In this document: one piece after another, positions 38,468 through 47,768 of the stretch
Position numbering within the stretch: position 1 is the first letter of the stretch
How the letters are laid out: each line of letters begins with the position of its first letter
Origin: Acidobacteriota bacterium
GTDB lineage: Bacteria > Acidobacteriota > Blastocatellia > Pyrinomonadales > Pyrinomonadaceae
Length of the DNA: 64,000 nucleotides
NCBI GenBank assembly: GCA_019239425.1
Contig: JAFAZX010000006.1
Span: 1 to 64,000 of the forward strand
Reading direction: 5' to 3'
Made by a program: the position numbers and the translations under genes
The notes under the pieces: generated by a model
What the model saw: the letters and a program-made list of their open reading frames with translations, nothing else
Told to the model about the DNA's origin: nothing
Database searches by the model: none

Positions 38468-39405
38468 GCGCAGAGACGAAGACCGGGCGGCCCATCGTCG
38501 CCGTCGTCGGCCCGACCGCTTCGGGCAAGAGCGACCTCGGCATCGGGCTCGCGCTGCGCCTCGGCGGAGAGGTCATCAACTGCGACTCCGTGCAGGTCTA
38601 CAAAGGGATCGAGATCGCCACGGCCAAGGTTCCCCTCGACGAGCGGCGCGGCGTCCCGCACCACCTCATCGACTTCGTCCCCCCCGAGCGCAACTACACC
38701 GCCGCCGACTGGGCGCGCGACGCGCTCGCGCAGCTCGAAGAGATAGAGGCGCGCGGCCGCACGGCCCTGCTCGTCGGCGGCACGGGCTTCTACCTGCGCG
38801 CCCTGCGCGAGCCTTTCTTCGAGGCGCCGCCCACGGACGCCGAACTCCGCCGCCGCCTCGTCGACTTACGCGAACGCCGCGGCCCCGAACACCTCCACCG
38901 TCTGCTACAGAGACTCGACCCCGAGCGTGCCACGCAGCTCGCGCCGCGCGACTGGTCGCGCGTCCAGCGCGCCCTCGAACTCCGTCTGCAGACCGGCGAG
39001 AAGCTTTCGGCGCGCCTGTCCCAACGGGGCGCGCCGCCCCCGCAGGCCGAGCGCCTGCGCGTCTTCGTCCTCGACCCGCCGCGCGCAGAACTCTACCGCC
39101 GCATCGACCGGCGCGCCGAGGCGCACTTCCGCGCCGGCCTCGTCGAAGAGGTGCGCGGGCTCCTCGAACGCGGCGTCCCCGCCGGGGGGAGCGCCCTCGG
39201 CGCGCACGGCTACCGCCGCGTCGTCGAGTACCTGCGCGGCGAGCGCACGCTCGAGAGTGCCGTCGAGCAGACGAAGCTCGACGTGCGCCACTATGCCAAG
39301 CGGCAGCTCACGTGGTTCCGGCGCGAGGCGGGCGCCGAGTGGGTCGAAGGTTTCGGCGAAGACCCGGCCGTCCTGGGGGAAGTCTCGCGCCGGCTCGGCC
39401 TCTGA
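38464..39405 (+). CDS. miaA: tRNA dimethylallyltransferase
   Basis: 313 residues. Transfers a dimethylallyl group to A37 of tRNAs reading codons that start with U. P-loop VVGPTASGKSDLGIGLA, INCDSVQVYKGIEIATAK, GVPHHLIDFV, LVGGTGFYLRALREP and AKRQLTWFRRE are family hallmarks. TTG start overlaps the small membrane ORF. Followed by hfq, the widespread miaA-hfq pair. Confidence 0.96.
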   Translation: MSAETKTGRPIVAVVGPTASGKSDLGIGLALRLGGEVINCDSVQVYKGIEIATAKVPLDERRGVPHHLIDFVPPERNYTAADWARDALAQLEEIEARGRTALLVGGTGFYLRALREPFFEAPPTDAELRRRLVDLRERRGPEHLHRLLQRLDPERATQLAPRDWSRVQRALELRLQTGEKLSARLSQRGAPPPQAERLRVFVLDPPRAELYRRIDRRAEAHFRAGLVEEVRGLLERGVPAGGSALGAHGYRRVVEYLRGERTLESAVEQTKLDVRHYAKRQLTWFRREAGAEWVEGFGEDPAVLGEVSRRLGL

Positions 39406-39530
39406 ATGAGCTCAATCCGCCGAAAGTTTTGTATTTCTGTCAACTTTGACGGTTAAACTTTGAACTTTGAAGAGGTAGGGTGTAATCTGTCCGAACCCAG
39501 AGTACCACTCATTTTCAAGCGGGGGCGTCT

Positions 39531-39827
39531 GTGGACACAAAATCAACTCCCCAGAACATACAGGACGCGTTCCTGAACACCGTGCGCCGCGAGAAGGAGA
39601 CCGTCACGATCTACCTGATGAACGGCGCCAAGCTCTCGGGGCGTATCCGCAGCTTCGATAAATATTCCGTGCTGCTCGAATCGGCGTCGCAGGAGCAGCT
39701 CATCTTCAAGCACGCCATCTCGACCATACAGCACGCGCGCCGCCCCTCGGGCGAACACCGCCCGCCGCACCAGTCCGACCACGCCCACGACGCGGGCGGC
39801 GACGCGCCACACCGCACGGACAGCTGA
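39531..39827 (+). CDS. hfq: RNA chaperone Hfq
   Basis: 98 residues. The Sm1/Sm2 core is complete: [39 protein letters not shown] and [12 protein letters not shown] (the YKHA/FKHA motif). The tail is rich in His, Asp and Pro, about 30 residues, probably disordered. GTG start. A weak promoter-like pair TTGAAC (39460) and TGTAAT (39481) lies upstream. Its presence supports sRNA regulation in this organism. Confidence 0.96.
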   Translation: MDTKSTPQNIQDAFLNTVRREKETVTIYLMNGAKLSGRIRSFDKYSVLLESASQEQLIFKHAISTIQHARRPSGEHRPPHQSDHAHDAGGDAPHRTDS

Positions 39828-39876
39828 ACGCCCCGGCCCCACCGGCGCGATTCCGAACGGAGAAATTAAAGAAGTC

Positions 39877-40515
39877 TTGGCCTCCGCTTTCATTACCTTC
39901 GAGGGCATCGACGGGTGCGGCAAGTCGACCCAGCTCCGCATGCTCGCGAGCGAGCTGCGCCTGAGCGGGCAGGAGGTCGTCACCACGCGCGAGCCCGGCG
40001 GCACGCCCCTCGGCTCGCGCATCCGGCAGCTCGTGCTCGACGCCGAGGAGCAGGTCGACCCGCTCGCCGAACTCCTCCTCTACGCCGCCGACCGCGCGCA
40101 GCACGTCCGCACGCTCGTCCGGCCCGCGCTCGAGTCGAGCCACGTCGTCCTCTCCGACCGCTACGCGGACGCCACGGTCGCCTACCAGGGCGCGGGGCGC
40201 GGCTTCCCCGACGCGATCATCTCCGAGCTGGTGGCCCTGGCGACGGGCGGCCTGATGCCCGACCTGACGCTCATCTTCGACCTGCCGGTGGACGAGAGCC
40301 AGCGGCGCGCGCAGCGCCGTTCGAGCAAAGGGCTTCAGCCCGACCGCCTCGACGCGGAGGACGCGGCCTTCCACACGCGCGTCCGCGACGCCTACCAGCG
40401 CATCGCCCACGCCGAGCCCGAGCGCGTCCGCATCATCGACGCCAACGGCTCCGTCCAGGAGACGCAGGCGCAGGTCATGCGCATCGTCATGCCCTTTTTG
40501 GAGAGTAGGCGGTAG
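39877..40515 (+). CDS. tmk: Thymidylate kinase
   Basis: 212 residues. Phosphorylates dTMP to dTDP. P-loop FITFEGIDGCGKSTQLRML, the DR-type dTMP site TTREPGGTPLGSRIR, SDRYADATVAYQGAGRG and the lid region RRAQRRSSKGLQPDRLD. TTG start. The last residues SRR and the TAG stop are read from a GTAGGCA-type heptamer array, after which holB follows. Confidence 0.96.
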   Translation: MASAFITFEGIDGCGKSTQLRMLASELRLSGQEVVTTREPGGTPLGSRIRQLVLDAEEQVDPLAELLLYAADRAQHVRTLVRPALESSHVVLSDRYADATVAYQGAGRGFPDAIISELVALATGGLMPDLTLIFDLPVDESQRRAQRRSSKGLQPDRLDAEDAAFHTRVRDAYQRIAHAEPERVRIIDANGSVQETQAQVMRIVMPFLESRR

Positions 40516-40623
40516 GCAGAGGGCAGCAGGCAGCCGCCCCGCGTGACGGACGTTGAATGATCAACCCGACCTTTTCATCAATAATGTCTTCAACTGCCTA
40601 CTGCTATCTGCCTGCTGCTTACC
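40504..40623. repeat. GTAGGCA heptamer palindrome between tmk and holB
   Basis: Left array 40504-40533 begins inside tmk and holds its stop; inverted right array 40593-40623 ends at the base before the holB ATG. Loop about 60 nt. Confidence 0.9.
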
Positions 40624-41658
40624 ATGCTTGACTCACTCGTCGGCAACGAGCGCGCGAAGGAGACTTTGCGGAGGATGCTGCGGCAGGGGCGCGTCCCCGC
40701 CGCCCTGCTGTTCGCGGGCGAGGAGGGCTTGGGGAAGAAGTCTTTCGCGCTTGAGCTGGCGCGCGCTCTGAACTGTAAGGAGCGGCGCGGCGTCGAGGGC
40801 TGCGGCGCGTGTGCGGCGTGCGCGCGCATCTCGAAGTTTCAGTACCCGGCGGCCGACGAGCGCGACGAGCACAAGAAGGTCATCTGGAGCGAGCACAGGG
40901 ACGTCGGCCTCGTCCGCCCCTACAACCGCAACATCCTCGTCGACGCCATCCGCGACCTCGAACGCGAGAGCAACTTCCGCCCCGTCGAGGGCGCGGCCCG
41001 CGTCTTCGTCATCGAGAACGCCGAGAGCCTGAACGAAGCCTCCTCGAACGCCCTGCTCAAGACGCTCGAAGAGGCGCCGCCGACCACGCACATCATCCTC
41101 ATCACGTCGCGCCCCTCGGGCCTGCTCCCGACCATCCGCTCGCGGTGCCAGACCGTGCGCTTCGCGCCGCTCGCGGCCGAGGAGCTGGAGAGCTTTCTCG
41201 TGAAGAACGGCAAGCGCGCGGGCGCGGAGGCGAGGCTCGCGGCGCAGCTCGCGTCGGGGCGGCCGGGCGTCGCACTGGGCCTGAACCTCGACACGTACCG
41301 CGCGCGGCGCGACGCGATGCTCGGCGTCGTCGAGGCGCTGGCGGCGGGCGGCGACCGCTCGCGGCTGCTGCGTGCGGCGGAGGAGCTGGGCGACGCGAAG
41401 AACAAGGAGGAGTACGAGCCGCGTCTCGACGCGCTTGAGATACTCGTGCGCGACCTGTGGCTGCTCGCGCTCGGCGGGCGCGGCGCGCTCGTCAACCAGG
41501 ATTTGCGCGAACGGCTCGCGCGGCTGGCCGAGGGCTTGCGGCCCGCGCGCGCGGCCTCCTGGCTCACGCGCATCGAAGAGCTGCGCGGCCAGCTCGCCGT
41601 CAACGTCAACCGCCGCGCCGCCACCGACGCACTCTTCCTCTCGATGTCCGCCGACTGA
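40624..41658 (+). CDS. holB: DNA polymerase III delta-prime subunit-like protein
   Basis: 344 residues, AAA+ clamp-loader fold. Modified P-loop LLFAGEEGLGKKSFALELAR, zinc-type cysteines around CGACAACARI, Walker B-like RVFVIENAESLNEASSNALL, and the SRC-type sensor LPTIRSRCQTVRF. Works in the clamp loader that places the beta clamp on DNA. The pairing with tmk is common in bacteria. The ATG follows directly on a heptamer array, leaving little room for a ribosome site. Confidence 0.9.
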   Translation: MLDSLVGNERAKETLRRMLRQGRVPAALLFAGEEGLGKKSFALELARALNCKERRGVEGCGACAACARISKFQYPAADERDEHKKVIWSEHRDVGLVRPYNRNILVDAIRDLERESNFRPVEGAARVFVIENAESLNEASSNALLKTLEEAPPTTHIILITSRPSGLLPTIRSRCQTVRFAPLAAEELESFLVKNGKRAGAEARLAAQLASGRPGVALGLNLDTYRARRDAMLGVVEALAAGGDRSRLLRAAEELGDAKNKEEYEPRLDALEILVRDLWLLALGGRGALVNQDLRERLARLAEGLRPARAASWLTRIEELRGQLAVNVNRRAATDALFLSMSAD

Positions 41659-41663
41659 AAAAC

Positions 41664-41740
41664 TTTTCACCACAGAGACACAGAGGCACAGCTTGTTGAG
41701 CTATCGCTTCAAGCTGTGCCTCTGTGTCTCTGTGGTGAAA
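41664..41740. repeat. CACAGAGA-type palindrome (copy 5)
   Basis: Arms 41664-41694 and 41711-41740, TTTCACC outer ends, loop 16 nt. Lies between the convergent holB (stop 41658) and ispG (stop 41752) and probably ends both transcripts. Confidence 0.94.
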
Positions 41741-41751
41741 TTTATCTACCG

Positions 41752-42858
41752 CTATTTAATCTGAACCAGTTCAGGCACGGCTTCCGGCTGGGCCGTCGCG
41801 CCCTCTTTGACGAGCTTCTCGGCCTCGGCGACGAAGGCTTCGACGATGTCGGCGCCGGAGACTTTGCGCATGGGGCGGCCGTCTTTGAAGATCATGCCGA
41901 CGCCCTTGCCGAAGGTGACGCCGAGCTGCGAGTCGTGCGCCTCGCCCGGCCCGTTGACCTCGCAGCCCATGATGGAGAGGTGGAGCGGCTCCTCAATGTG
42001 CGCGAGGCGGCGCTCTATCTCCGTGACGATCTCGACGAAGTTCTCAACGTCCAGGCGTCCGCAGGTCGGGCAGGCGACGACCGTCACGCCGCGCTTCCTC
42101 AACTCCAAAGACTTCAGAATCTCCCACGCTACACGCACCTCTTCCCAGGGCTCGGCCGCGAGTGAGACGCGGATGGTGTCGCCGATGCCCTCGTGGAGGA
42201 GGATGCCGAGGCCGATGGCGGACTTGATGGTGCCGCCGAAGGGCGTGCCCGCCTCGGTCACGCCGAGGTGGAGCGGGTAGTCGACCTGCTCGGCGAGCAG
42301 GCGGTAGGCCGCGACCGTGCGGCGCACGTCGGAGGCTTTCAAAGAGACGACGATGTCCTGAAAGTCGAGGTCTTCGAGGATGCGTACGTGGCGCAGGGCC
42401 GACTCGACCATCGCCTCGGGCGTGGCCGTGCCGTACTTCTTCAGCAAGTCCTTTTCGAGCGAGCCGCCGTTGACGCCGATGCGGATGGGGACGCCGCGCT
42501 CCTTCGTCGCCTTGACGACCTCGCGCACGCGCTCGATGGAGCCGATATTGCCGGGGTTGAGGCGGAGCTTGTCGATGCCGGCTTCGAGCGCCATCAGCGC
42601 GAGCCGGTAGTGGAAGTGGATGTCCGCGACGAGCGGCACGTCGGGCACGCGGCGGCGAATCTCTTTGAGCGCGACGGCGGCTTCGGCGTTCGGCACGGCC
42701 ACGCGGACGATCTCGCAGCCCGCCCGCATCATCTCCTCGATCTGATGGACGGTGCCCGCCACGTCCGAGGTGTCCGTCTTCGTCATGGACTGCACGGCCA
42801 CGGGCGCGCCGCCGCCGATGAGCACGTCCTTGACCCTGACCTGTCTCGTCTGTCTCAT
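41752..42858 (-). CDS. ispG: 4-hydroxy-3-methylbut-2-enyl diphosphate synthase
   Basis: 368 residues. Iron-sulfur enzyme of the MEP isoprenoid pathway. Motifs: VQSMTKTDTSDV near the start, PLVADIHFHYRLA, KLRLNPGNIG, VTEAGTPFGGTIKSAIG, and cluster cysteines in VACPTCGRLDVENF and IMGCEVNGPGEA. ATG at 42858 has AAGGAAGG upstream; the open frame runs much further but only over rseP in another frame. It sits 8 bp after rseP, and dxr of the same pathway is nearby. Confidence 0.96.
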   Translation of the reverse strand: MRQTRQVRVKDVLIGGGAPVAVQSMTKTDTSDVAGTVHQIEEMMRAGCEIVRVAVPNAEAAVALKEIRRRVPDVPLVADIHFHYRLALMALEAGIDKLRLNPGNIGSIERVREVVKATKERGVPIRIGVNGGSLEKDLLKKYGTATPEAMVESALRHVRILEDLDFQDIVVSLKASDVRRTVAAYRLLAEQVDYPLHLGVTEAGTPFGGTIKSAIGLGILLHEGIGDTIRVSLAAEPWEEVRVAWEILKSLELRKRGVTVVACPTCGRLDVENFVEIVTEIERRLAHIEEPLHLSIMGCEVNGPGEAHDSQLGVTFGKGVGMIFKDGRPMRKVSGADIVEAFVAEAEKLVKEGATAQPEAVPELVQIK

Positions 42859-42866
42859 ACCTTCCT

Positions 42867-44237
42867 TCACTTCGTCTGCTGCGTCGCCGCGGGCTTCTCC
42901 TTCGAGCCGAAGAAGCCGGGGGCGAACTTGGTCACGTCGTTGATGATGACGAAGCCCATCAGGAGCAGGAGGAAGACGAAGCCGACCTGCTGGATGCGCT
43001 CGCGCACGCGCAGGGAGATCTTCATCCCGAAGACGGCCAGCGCGCCCTCGACCAGCAGCATGAAGAGCATGCCGCCGTCGAGCACCGGAATCGGCAGCAG
43101 GTTGAAGATGCCGAGGTTCAGGCTCAGGAAGCCGAGCATGTTGAAGACGCCGTCCCAGCCGTAGTTGGTCGCCGCCTCGTACGACGCGGCCGCGATGGCG
43201 ATGGGGCCGCCCACGGCCTCGCCCACGGGGAGCTTGCCCGTGAAGACCTGGCCCAGGGCCATCCCGGTCAGGCGCAGGATTTCGAGGTTGGTGTTGACGG
43301 CGACCGAGGCCGCCTCGATGGGGCCGACCGCTTCGAGCGGCGGCTCGCGGAAGTAGAAGCCGAGCGTGTTGCCCTGCTGGCGCTCGTTCGGCGTGGTCAG
43401 CTCGACGCGCTCGTTGCCGCGCTCGACCGTCAGGCGAATCTGCCCCTCGTGCTTCTTGATGTAGTCGCTGACGCCGAGGCGGTTCTTCACCGGCCCGCCG
43501 TCGACGGCGACGATGCGGTCGCCCGGCTGGAGCCCCGTCTGCGCCGCGGGCGAGTCGGGGACGATGCGGTCGACGACGGCCGGCTGCGCGCCCGGGTCGG
43601 GCTGGAAGCCGAGGTCGCCGATCTCGTGCCCGTCCTCCTTGACGACCTTCGGGCTGATGGAGAGCGTCAGGCGCTCGCCGTCGCGGTCGACGACGATGGG
43701 GAGCGACTGGTTGCGCTTGACGGTCGCGGCGACGTTCATCCAGCGCCAGGTCGGCTCGCCCTCGCCGTCGAAGGAGATGATGCGGTCGCCGGGCTTGAGG
43801 CCCGCGACCTCGGCCGCGCCGCCCTGCTCGACCTGGCTGACGACCGGCGTCAGCGCGGGCACGCCGACCGTCATCGCGCCGACGAAGGGAATCGCGAGCG
43901 CCGTCAGGACGTTCATGACGGGGCCGGCCACGCCGACCATAAACTTCTGGTAGCGGGGCCTGAGGTCGAAACGCTCCTTGGCGGGAATCTCCTCGGAGCC
44001 GCCCTCCTCGATGCCGGCGTTCGAGTCGTCGCCGCCGAGCTTGACGTAGCCGCCGAGCGGGATGAGCGAGAGGCGGTAGTCGGTCGTCCCCCACTTGCGC
44101 CCCCAGAGGCGCTTGCCGAAGCCGACCGAGAAGGTCTCGACGCGGATGCCGAGCATCTTCGCGACAATGAAGTGGCCGAACTCGTGCAGGATGACCGCGG
44201 AGCCGAGGATGAAGACGAAGGCAAGGTAACCGAGCAT
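42867..44237 (-). CDS. rseP: RIP metalloprotease (site-2 protease)
   Basis: 456 residues. Intramembrane zinc protease that cuts anti-sigma factors and signal remnants. First span holds VILHEFGHFIVAKMLGI (HExxH); two PDZ domains follow (VAGLKPGDRIISFDG near 120-210, LQPGDRIVAVDGG near 215-300); the later membrane domain has IPVLDGGMLFMLLVEG with the third zinc ligand. Promoter at 44318-44346. A possible partner, the ECF sigma/anti-sigma pair, lies at 62205-63943. Confidence 0.95.
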   Translation of the reverse strand: MLGYLAFVFILGSAVILHEFGHFIVAKMLGIRVETFSVGFGKRLWGRKWGTTDYRLSLIPLGGYVKLGGDDSNAGIEEGGSEEIPAKERFDLRPRYQKFMVGVAGPVMNVLTALAIPFVGAMTVGVPALTPVVSQVEQGGAAEVAGLKPGDRIISFDGEGEPTWRWMNVAATVKRNQSLPIVVDRDGERLTLSISPKVVKEDGHEIGDLGFQPDPGAQPAVVDRIVPDSPAAQTGLQPGDRIVAVDGGPVKNRLGVSDYIKKHEGQIRLTVERGNERVELTTPNERQQGNTLGFYFREPPLEAVGPIEAASVAVNTNLEILRLTGMALGQVFTGKLPVGEAVGGPIAIAAASYEAATNYGWDGVFNMLGFLSLNLGIFNLLPIPVLDGGMLFMLLVEGALAVFGMKISLRVRERIQQVGFVFLLLLMGFVIINDVTKFAPGFFGSKEKPAATQQTK

Positions 44238-44317
44238 CTTTGTTAAGTCTCTTCCGTGTTGGGCCGAACCCGTAAAAAAATTAGAGGCGGAGCCTAACCG
44301 CCCGGTTGCACCGAAAA

Positions 44318-44346
44318 AGTTTACGTGCCTCTTGCCGAACCGTCAA
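44318..44346 (-). promoter_or_regulatory. Candidate sigma70 promoter for rseP-ispG
   Basis: On the minus strand: TTGACG (44346-44341), 17-bp spacer, TAAACT (44323-44318), in the 131-bp gap between dxr and rseP. The leader would be about 75 nt. Confidence 0.65.
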
Positions 44347-44368
44347 ACAAGCAATAGTTAAGAGAGGG

Positions 44369-45568
44369 TTAAGCGACGGCCTTGGTGCCTTCGTTCAACT
44401 TCGCAATCTCGTGGGCCGCCGCCGCGCGCGCCTGCCTGTCCACGGCCTGCACCACGTCGAGACTTGAGACCGCGCGCGTCTCGTGCGCGTCCATCACGCG
44501 CTCGATGACGCGCGGGATGTCCGTCAGGCGCGTGCGGCCTTCGAGGAAAGCCTTGACGGCCTCCTCGTTCGCGGCGTTCAAGGCCGCGGGGAGCGTGCCG
44601 CCCGCGCGCAAAGCCCTGTAGGCCAGAGCGAGGCACGGGAAGCGCTCAAGGTCTGGCCGCTCGAAGCGGAGCGCGCCGAGCTTCGTCAAGTCGAGCGGCG
44701 GGAGCGAGGCCGAGGGGTGGCGCTCCGGGTACGTGAGCGCGTACTGGATGGCGTGGCGCATGTCGGTGACGCCGAGCTGCGCGATGACCGAGCCGTCCAC
44801 CAATTCGATCATCGAGTGGACGACCGACTCGGGGTGGACGACCACGTCGATCTGTTCCGCGCCGAAGCCGAAGAGCCAGCGCGCCTCGATGACTTCGAGC
44901 CCCTTGTTCATGAGCGTCGCGCAGTCGATGGTGATCTTCGCGCCCATGTTCCAGGTCGGGTGGCGCATCGCCTCCTCGACCGTCGCCGCGCGCATCGCGG
45001 CCGAAGACTTCTCGCGGAAGGGGCCGCCCGAGGCCGTCAGAATCAGCCGCCGCACCTCTTCGCGCCGCTCGCCGCGCAGGCATTGATGAAGGGCGTTGTG
45101 CTCGGAATCGACGGGCAGGAGTTCCGCGCCGGACTCGCGGGCCGCGCGCGTCATCAGCTCGCCCGCGATGACGAGCGTCTCCTTGTTGGCGAGCGCGACC
45201 CTCTTCCCTGCTTCGAGCGCGCGCAAGGTCGGGACGAAGCCGACCGCGCCGACCGTCGCGCTCACGACCGTCCGCGCCGCGTCGTGCGTCGCCACCTCGA
45301 CCATGCCCGCCTCGCCGACCGCGAGACTTGGGGCGCTCACGCCGCGCTGCTTCAGCTCCTCCCTCAGCCGCGCCGCGCACTCCTCGTTCTCGACGGCGAC
45401 CAGCTCCGGCCGGTGCCGCTCGACCTGCGCCGCCAGACGCTCGACGTTGCGCCCCGCGGCCAGCGCGACGACGCGGAAGCGCCCGTCGCTGAAAGACTCG
45501 ACCACGCTCATCGTGTTGCACCCGATGGAGCCGGTCGAGCCCAGTATCGCTATCCCCTGTGTGTCCAT
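44369..45568 (-). CDS. dxr: 1-deoxy-D-xylulose 5-phosphate reductoisomerase
   Basis: 399 residues. Makes MEP from DXP with NADPH. Motifs: IAILGSTGSIGCNTMSV (nucleotide loop), ALANKETLVIAGELM, LPVDSEHNALHQCL and ILTASGGPFRE for metal and substrate, HPTWNMGAKITIDCATLMNKGLE split across residues 205-227, and VVHPESVVHSMIE. Part of the uppS-cdsA-dxr-rseP cluster widely conserved in bacteria. Confidence 0.96.
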   Translation of the reverse strand: MDTQGIAILGSTGSIGCNTMSVVESFSDGRFRVVALAAGRNVERLAAQVERHRPELVAVENEECAARLREELKQRGVSAPSLAVGEAGMVEVATHDAARTVVSATVGAVGFVPTLRALEAGKRVALANKETLVIAGELMTRAARESGAELLPVDSEHNALHQCLRGERREEVRRLILTASGGPFREKSSAAMRAATVEEAMRHPTWNMGAKITIDCATLMNKGLEVIEARWLFGFGAEQIDVVVHPESVVHSMIELVDGSVIAQLGVTDMRHAIQYALTYPERHPSASLPPLDLTKLGALRFERPDLERFPCLALAYRALRAGGTLPAALNAANEEAVKAFLEGRTRLTDIPRVIERVMDAHETRAVSSLDVVQAVDRQARAAAAHEIAKLNEGTKAVA

Positions 45569-45587
45569 TGCATGCGCGCGCCGGAGT

Positions 45588-45848
45588 CTAAGGCTGTCCG
45601 TTCCTGCGCTCGTTGATAATCCTGTCCACAGTATCGGCTAACGACTGAACCTTTTGCTCGGTGATCTTCTGCGCCACAGCCAACTCCGCCATCCTTTCGT
45701 CAGTCCTGATCTGGCCGTCGATGAGGATGTTTATCTTCTCGTCATGCTCGCGCGCCCGCTCGCGCGCCTCTTGACGGGCGCGGAGTCCCGCCTTAATCAT
45801 CAGCTTGACGATCCGCTCCATGCGGTCGAGTCTTTGTTCGTCCGTCAT
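45588..45848 (-). CDS. 86-residue coiled-coil hypothetical protein
   Basis: No named family recognised. The whole protein is predicted helical by eye, very charged (ARQEARERAREHDEKINILI, MAELAVAQKITEQKVQSLAD) with heptad-like spacing, no membrane span or signal. It resembles small coiled-coil proteins found scattered in acidobacterial and cyanobacterial genomes. ATG 45848 has GGGAGG about 9 nt upstream. It interrupts the normally adjacent cdsA-dxr pair. Confidence 0.65.
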   Translation of the reverse strand: MTDEQRLDRMERIVKLMIKAGLRARQEARERAREHDEKINILIDGQIRTDERMAELAVAQKITEQKVQSLADTVDRIINERRNGQP

Positions 45849-45911
45849 TCCTTTGAACCTCCCTTAACGTCGGTGTGCTTCGTCACGCACCAACTGGCGG
45901 GTTGGTTCGAG

Positions 45912-46772
45912 CTAACGCCAATAGAACAGGGCAAAATAGTAGAGGAGCGGCGCGTTGAAGAGCAAGCTGTCGAGCCGGTCGAAGAGGCCGCCGTGGCCGG
46001 GCAGTATCTGGGCCGCGTCCTTGGCGTTGGCGCCGCGCTTGAGGGCGCTCTCGGTCAGGTCGCCGACCACGCCGAGCACGTTCATCAGGGCGGCCAGCCC
46101 CAGCAGCACGGGCAGCGACACTTCGGGGAAGAACCAGTAGTGCGACAGCGCGGCGGCCAGGAGGCTCGCGACCATCCCGCCGACCGCCCCCTCCCACGTC
46201 TTGCCCGGACTCACCTTCGGCGCGAGCTTGTGCCGGCCCAGCGCGCGCCCCGCGAAGTACGCACCCGTGTCCGACCCCATCAGCACGAGGAAGAAGTAGG
46301 AGAGCATGTGCGTCGAGAGCGTGTGGCTGACGTAAGGGTTCGTGACCCAGTAGGTCTCGGGCTGGACGAAGAGGTTCGTGAACCCCGTCCGCACGCCGAT
46401 GAGGTGCGCGCCGAGGAAGGCCACGTAGAAGACGCCGAGCACGGTCGAGCCGACCGACAAGACCATCTTGTCGAAGGGCGCCCCGCGCAGCATCTCGGCC
46501 GCCAAAGCCCCGACGATGAAGAGCGGCACGACGACGTAGAGGTACTCGATCCAGTTGAAGAAGAAGACGACGAAGAGTCCGGCGACGGCCGCGTACCCGA
46601 CCACGACGTCGGGCTTCGCCCCGACCCTTCGGCAGAGGAACCAGAACTCGTAGAGCGCGATGACGACGGCCGCCATCCCCAAAAGGACGAAGAGCCACCA
46701 CAACTGCGGGACGACGATGGACGCGATCAGGACGGGCAGCGCGACGGCGGCGGTGATGAGACGGGATTTCAT
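45912..46772 (-). CDS. cdsA: Phosphatidate cytidylyltransferase
   Basis: 286 residues, about eight membrane spans. Makes CDP-diacylglycerol from phosphatidate and CTP. The signature region is SPGKTWEGAVGGM and GDLTESALKRGANAKDAAQ followed by LPGHGGLFDRLDSLLF, with the metal-binding aspartates. Downstream of uppS with a palindrome in between. Confidence 0.95.
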   Translation of the reverse strand: MKSRLITAAVALPVLIASIVVPQLWWLFVLLGMAAVVIALYEFWFLCRRVGAKPDVVVGYAAVAGLFVVFFFNWIEYLYVVVPLFIVGALAAEMLRGAPFDKMVLSVGSTVLGVFYVAFLGAHLIGVRTGFTNLFVQPETYWVTNPYVSHTLSTHMLSYFFLVLMGSDTGAYFAGRALGRHKLAPKVSPGKTWEGAVGGMVASLLAAALSHYWFFPEVSLPVLLGLAALMNVLGVVGDLTESALKRGANAKDAAQILPGHGGLFDRLDSLLFNAPLLYYFALFYWR

Positions 46773-46778
46773 TTGAAG

Positions 46779-46906
46779 CAGTCAGCGGTCAGCTTTCAGC
46801 TCTCAGCTAAAAGCCTTTCACCCTCGCTCGAACGTGTCTAAAGCTGATAGGACGAACTTTCATTAACCGGGATTGGCTGAAAGCTGAAAGCTGACCGCTG
46901 ACCGCT
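46779..46906. repeat. TTCAGCN heptamer palindrome (copy 2)
   Basis: Left array 46779-46809 (GGTCAGC/TTTCAGC units), inverted right array 46875-46906, loop about 65 nt. The uppS TAG stop lies at its right edge. Same unit family as 33753-33890 with an unrelated loop. Confidence 0.88.
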
Positions 46907-47696
46907 ATTTCGCATTCGCCACCAGCTTCAAACCGCCGAAGCGGCGGTCGCGCCGCTGGAAGTCGGCGACGGCTTCGAGCAGGTCTGCGCGGCGGAAGTC
47001 GGGCCAGAGCGTCTCGGTCACGTAGATTTCGCTGTAGGCAGCCTGCCACAGAAGGAAGTTCGAGATGCGCAGCTCGCCGCTCGTGCGCACGAGCAGGTCG
47101 AGCTCGGGCAGCCCCGCCGTGTAGAGGTGGCGCGAGATGTCCTCCTCGGTCATCTCTGCGGACGCGCGTCCCTCGGCGGCGAGCGTCCGCGCGGCGGCGC
47201 GCACCGCGTCTACGATCTCCGCGCGCCCGCCGTAGTTGAGAGCGACGTTCAAGACCATCCCCGTGTTGCCGGCGGTGCGCCCGACGGCGCGCTCCAGCTC
47301 GCGCCGCACGCTCTCGCGCAGTCCCTCGATGCGGCCGATGGGCTGGAAGCGTATGTTCTGCCGGTGTATCTCTTCCAGCTCGAGCCGCAGGTAGCGCTTG
47401 AGCATGCGCATCAGCGCGTCCACCTCCAGACGCGGGCGCTTCCAGTTCTCGGTCGAGAAGGCGTAGAGCGTGAGCGCGCCGAGGCCCAAACGCGCGCCGG
47501 TGTCGACGGTCGAGCGCACGGCCTCGACTCCCGCGCGGTGGCCCGCGACGCGCGGCTGCCCCCGCCGCGCGGCCCAGCGCCCGTTGCCGTCCATGATGAC
47601 GGCGACGTGGCGCGGCAGGCGCGACCAGTCGAGTCCGGCGAGCAGAGTCTCCTCGCGCGAACCCCTCTCGACCACATCGGCGAAGTCTGCGAGCAT
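46905..47696 (-). CDS. uppS: Undecaprenyl diphosphate synthase
   Basis: 263 residues. Cis-prenyltransferase making the C55 carrier for cell-wall and O-antigen units. Motifs: HVAVIMDGNGRWAARRG (catalytic aspartate), GHRAGVEAVR, LTLYAFSTENWKRP, LNVALNYGGRAEI and LLVRTSGELRISNFLLWQAAYSE. ATG 47696 is used; the frame is open to 47747. The stop codon abuts a heptamer repeat. Confidence 0.95.
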   Translation of the reverse strand: MLADFADVVERGSREETLLAGLDWSRLPRHVAVIMDGNGRWAARRGQPRVAGHRAGVEAVRSTVDTGARLGLGALTLYAFSTENWKRPRLEVDALMRMLKRYLRLELEEIHRQNIRFQPIGRIEGLRESVRRELERAVGRTAGNTGMVLNVALNYGGRAEIVDAVRAAARTLAAEGRASAEMTEEDISRHLYTAGLPELDLLVRTSGELRISNFLLWQAAYSEIYVTETLWPDFRRADLLEAVADFQRRDRRFGGLKLVANAK

Positions 47697-47768
47697 AAGG
47701 GAATGCGGGGCAACCGGAACCGACGCCCCGGCGCATCTTAATCGCAAACCACTCTAGAGTGCAAAGTG

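Noticed and set aside
41752..44094. 780-residue reading of ispG
   Set aside because: The first 400 codons run over rseP in a shadow frame. IspG starts at 42858 with a good ribosome site.
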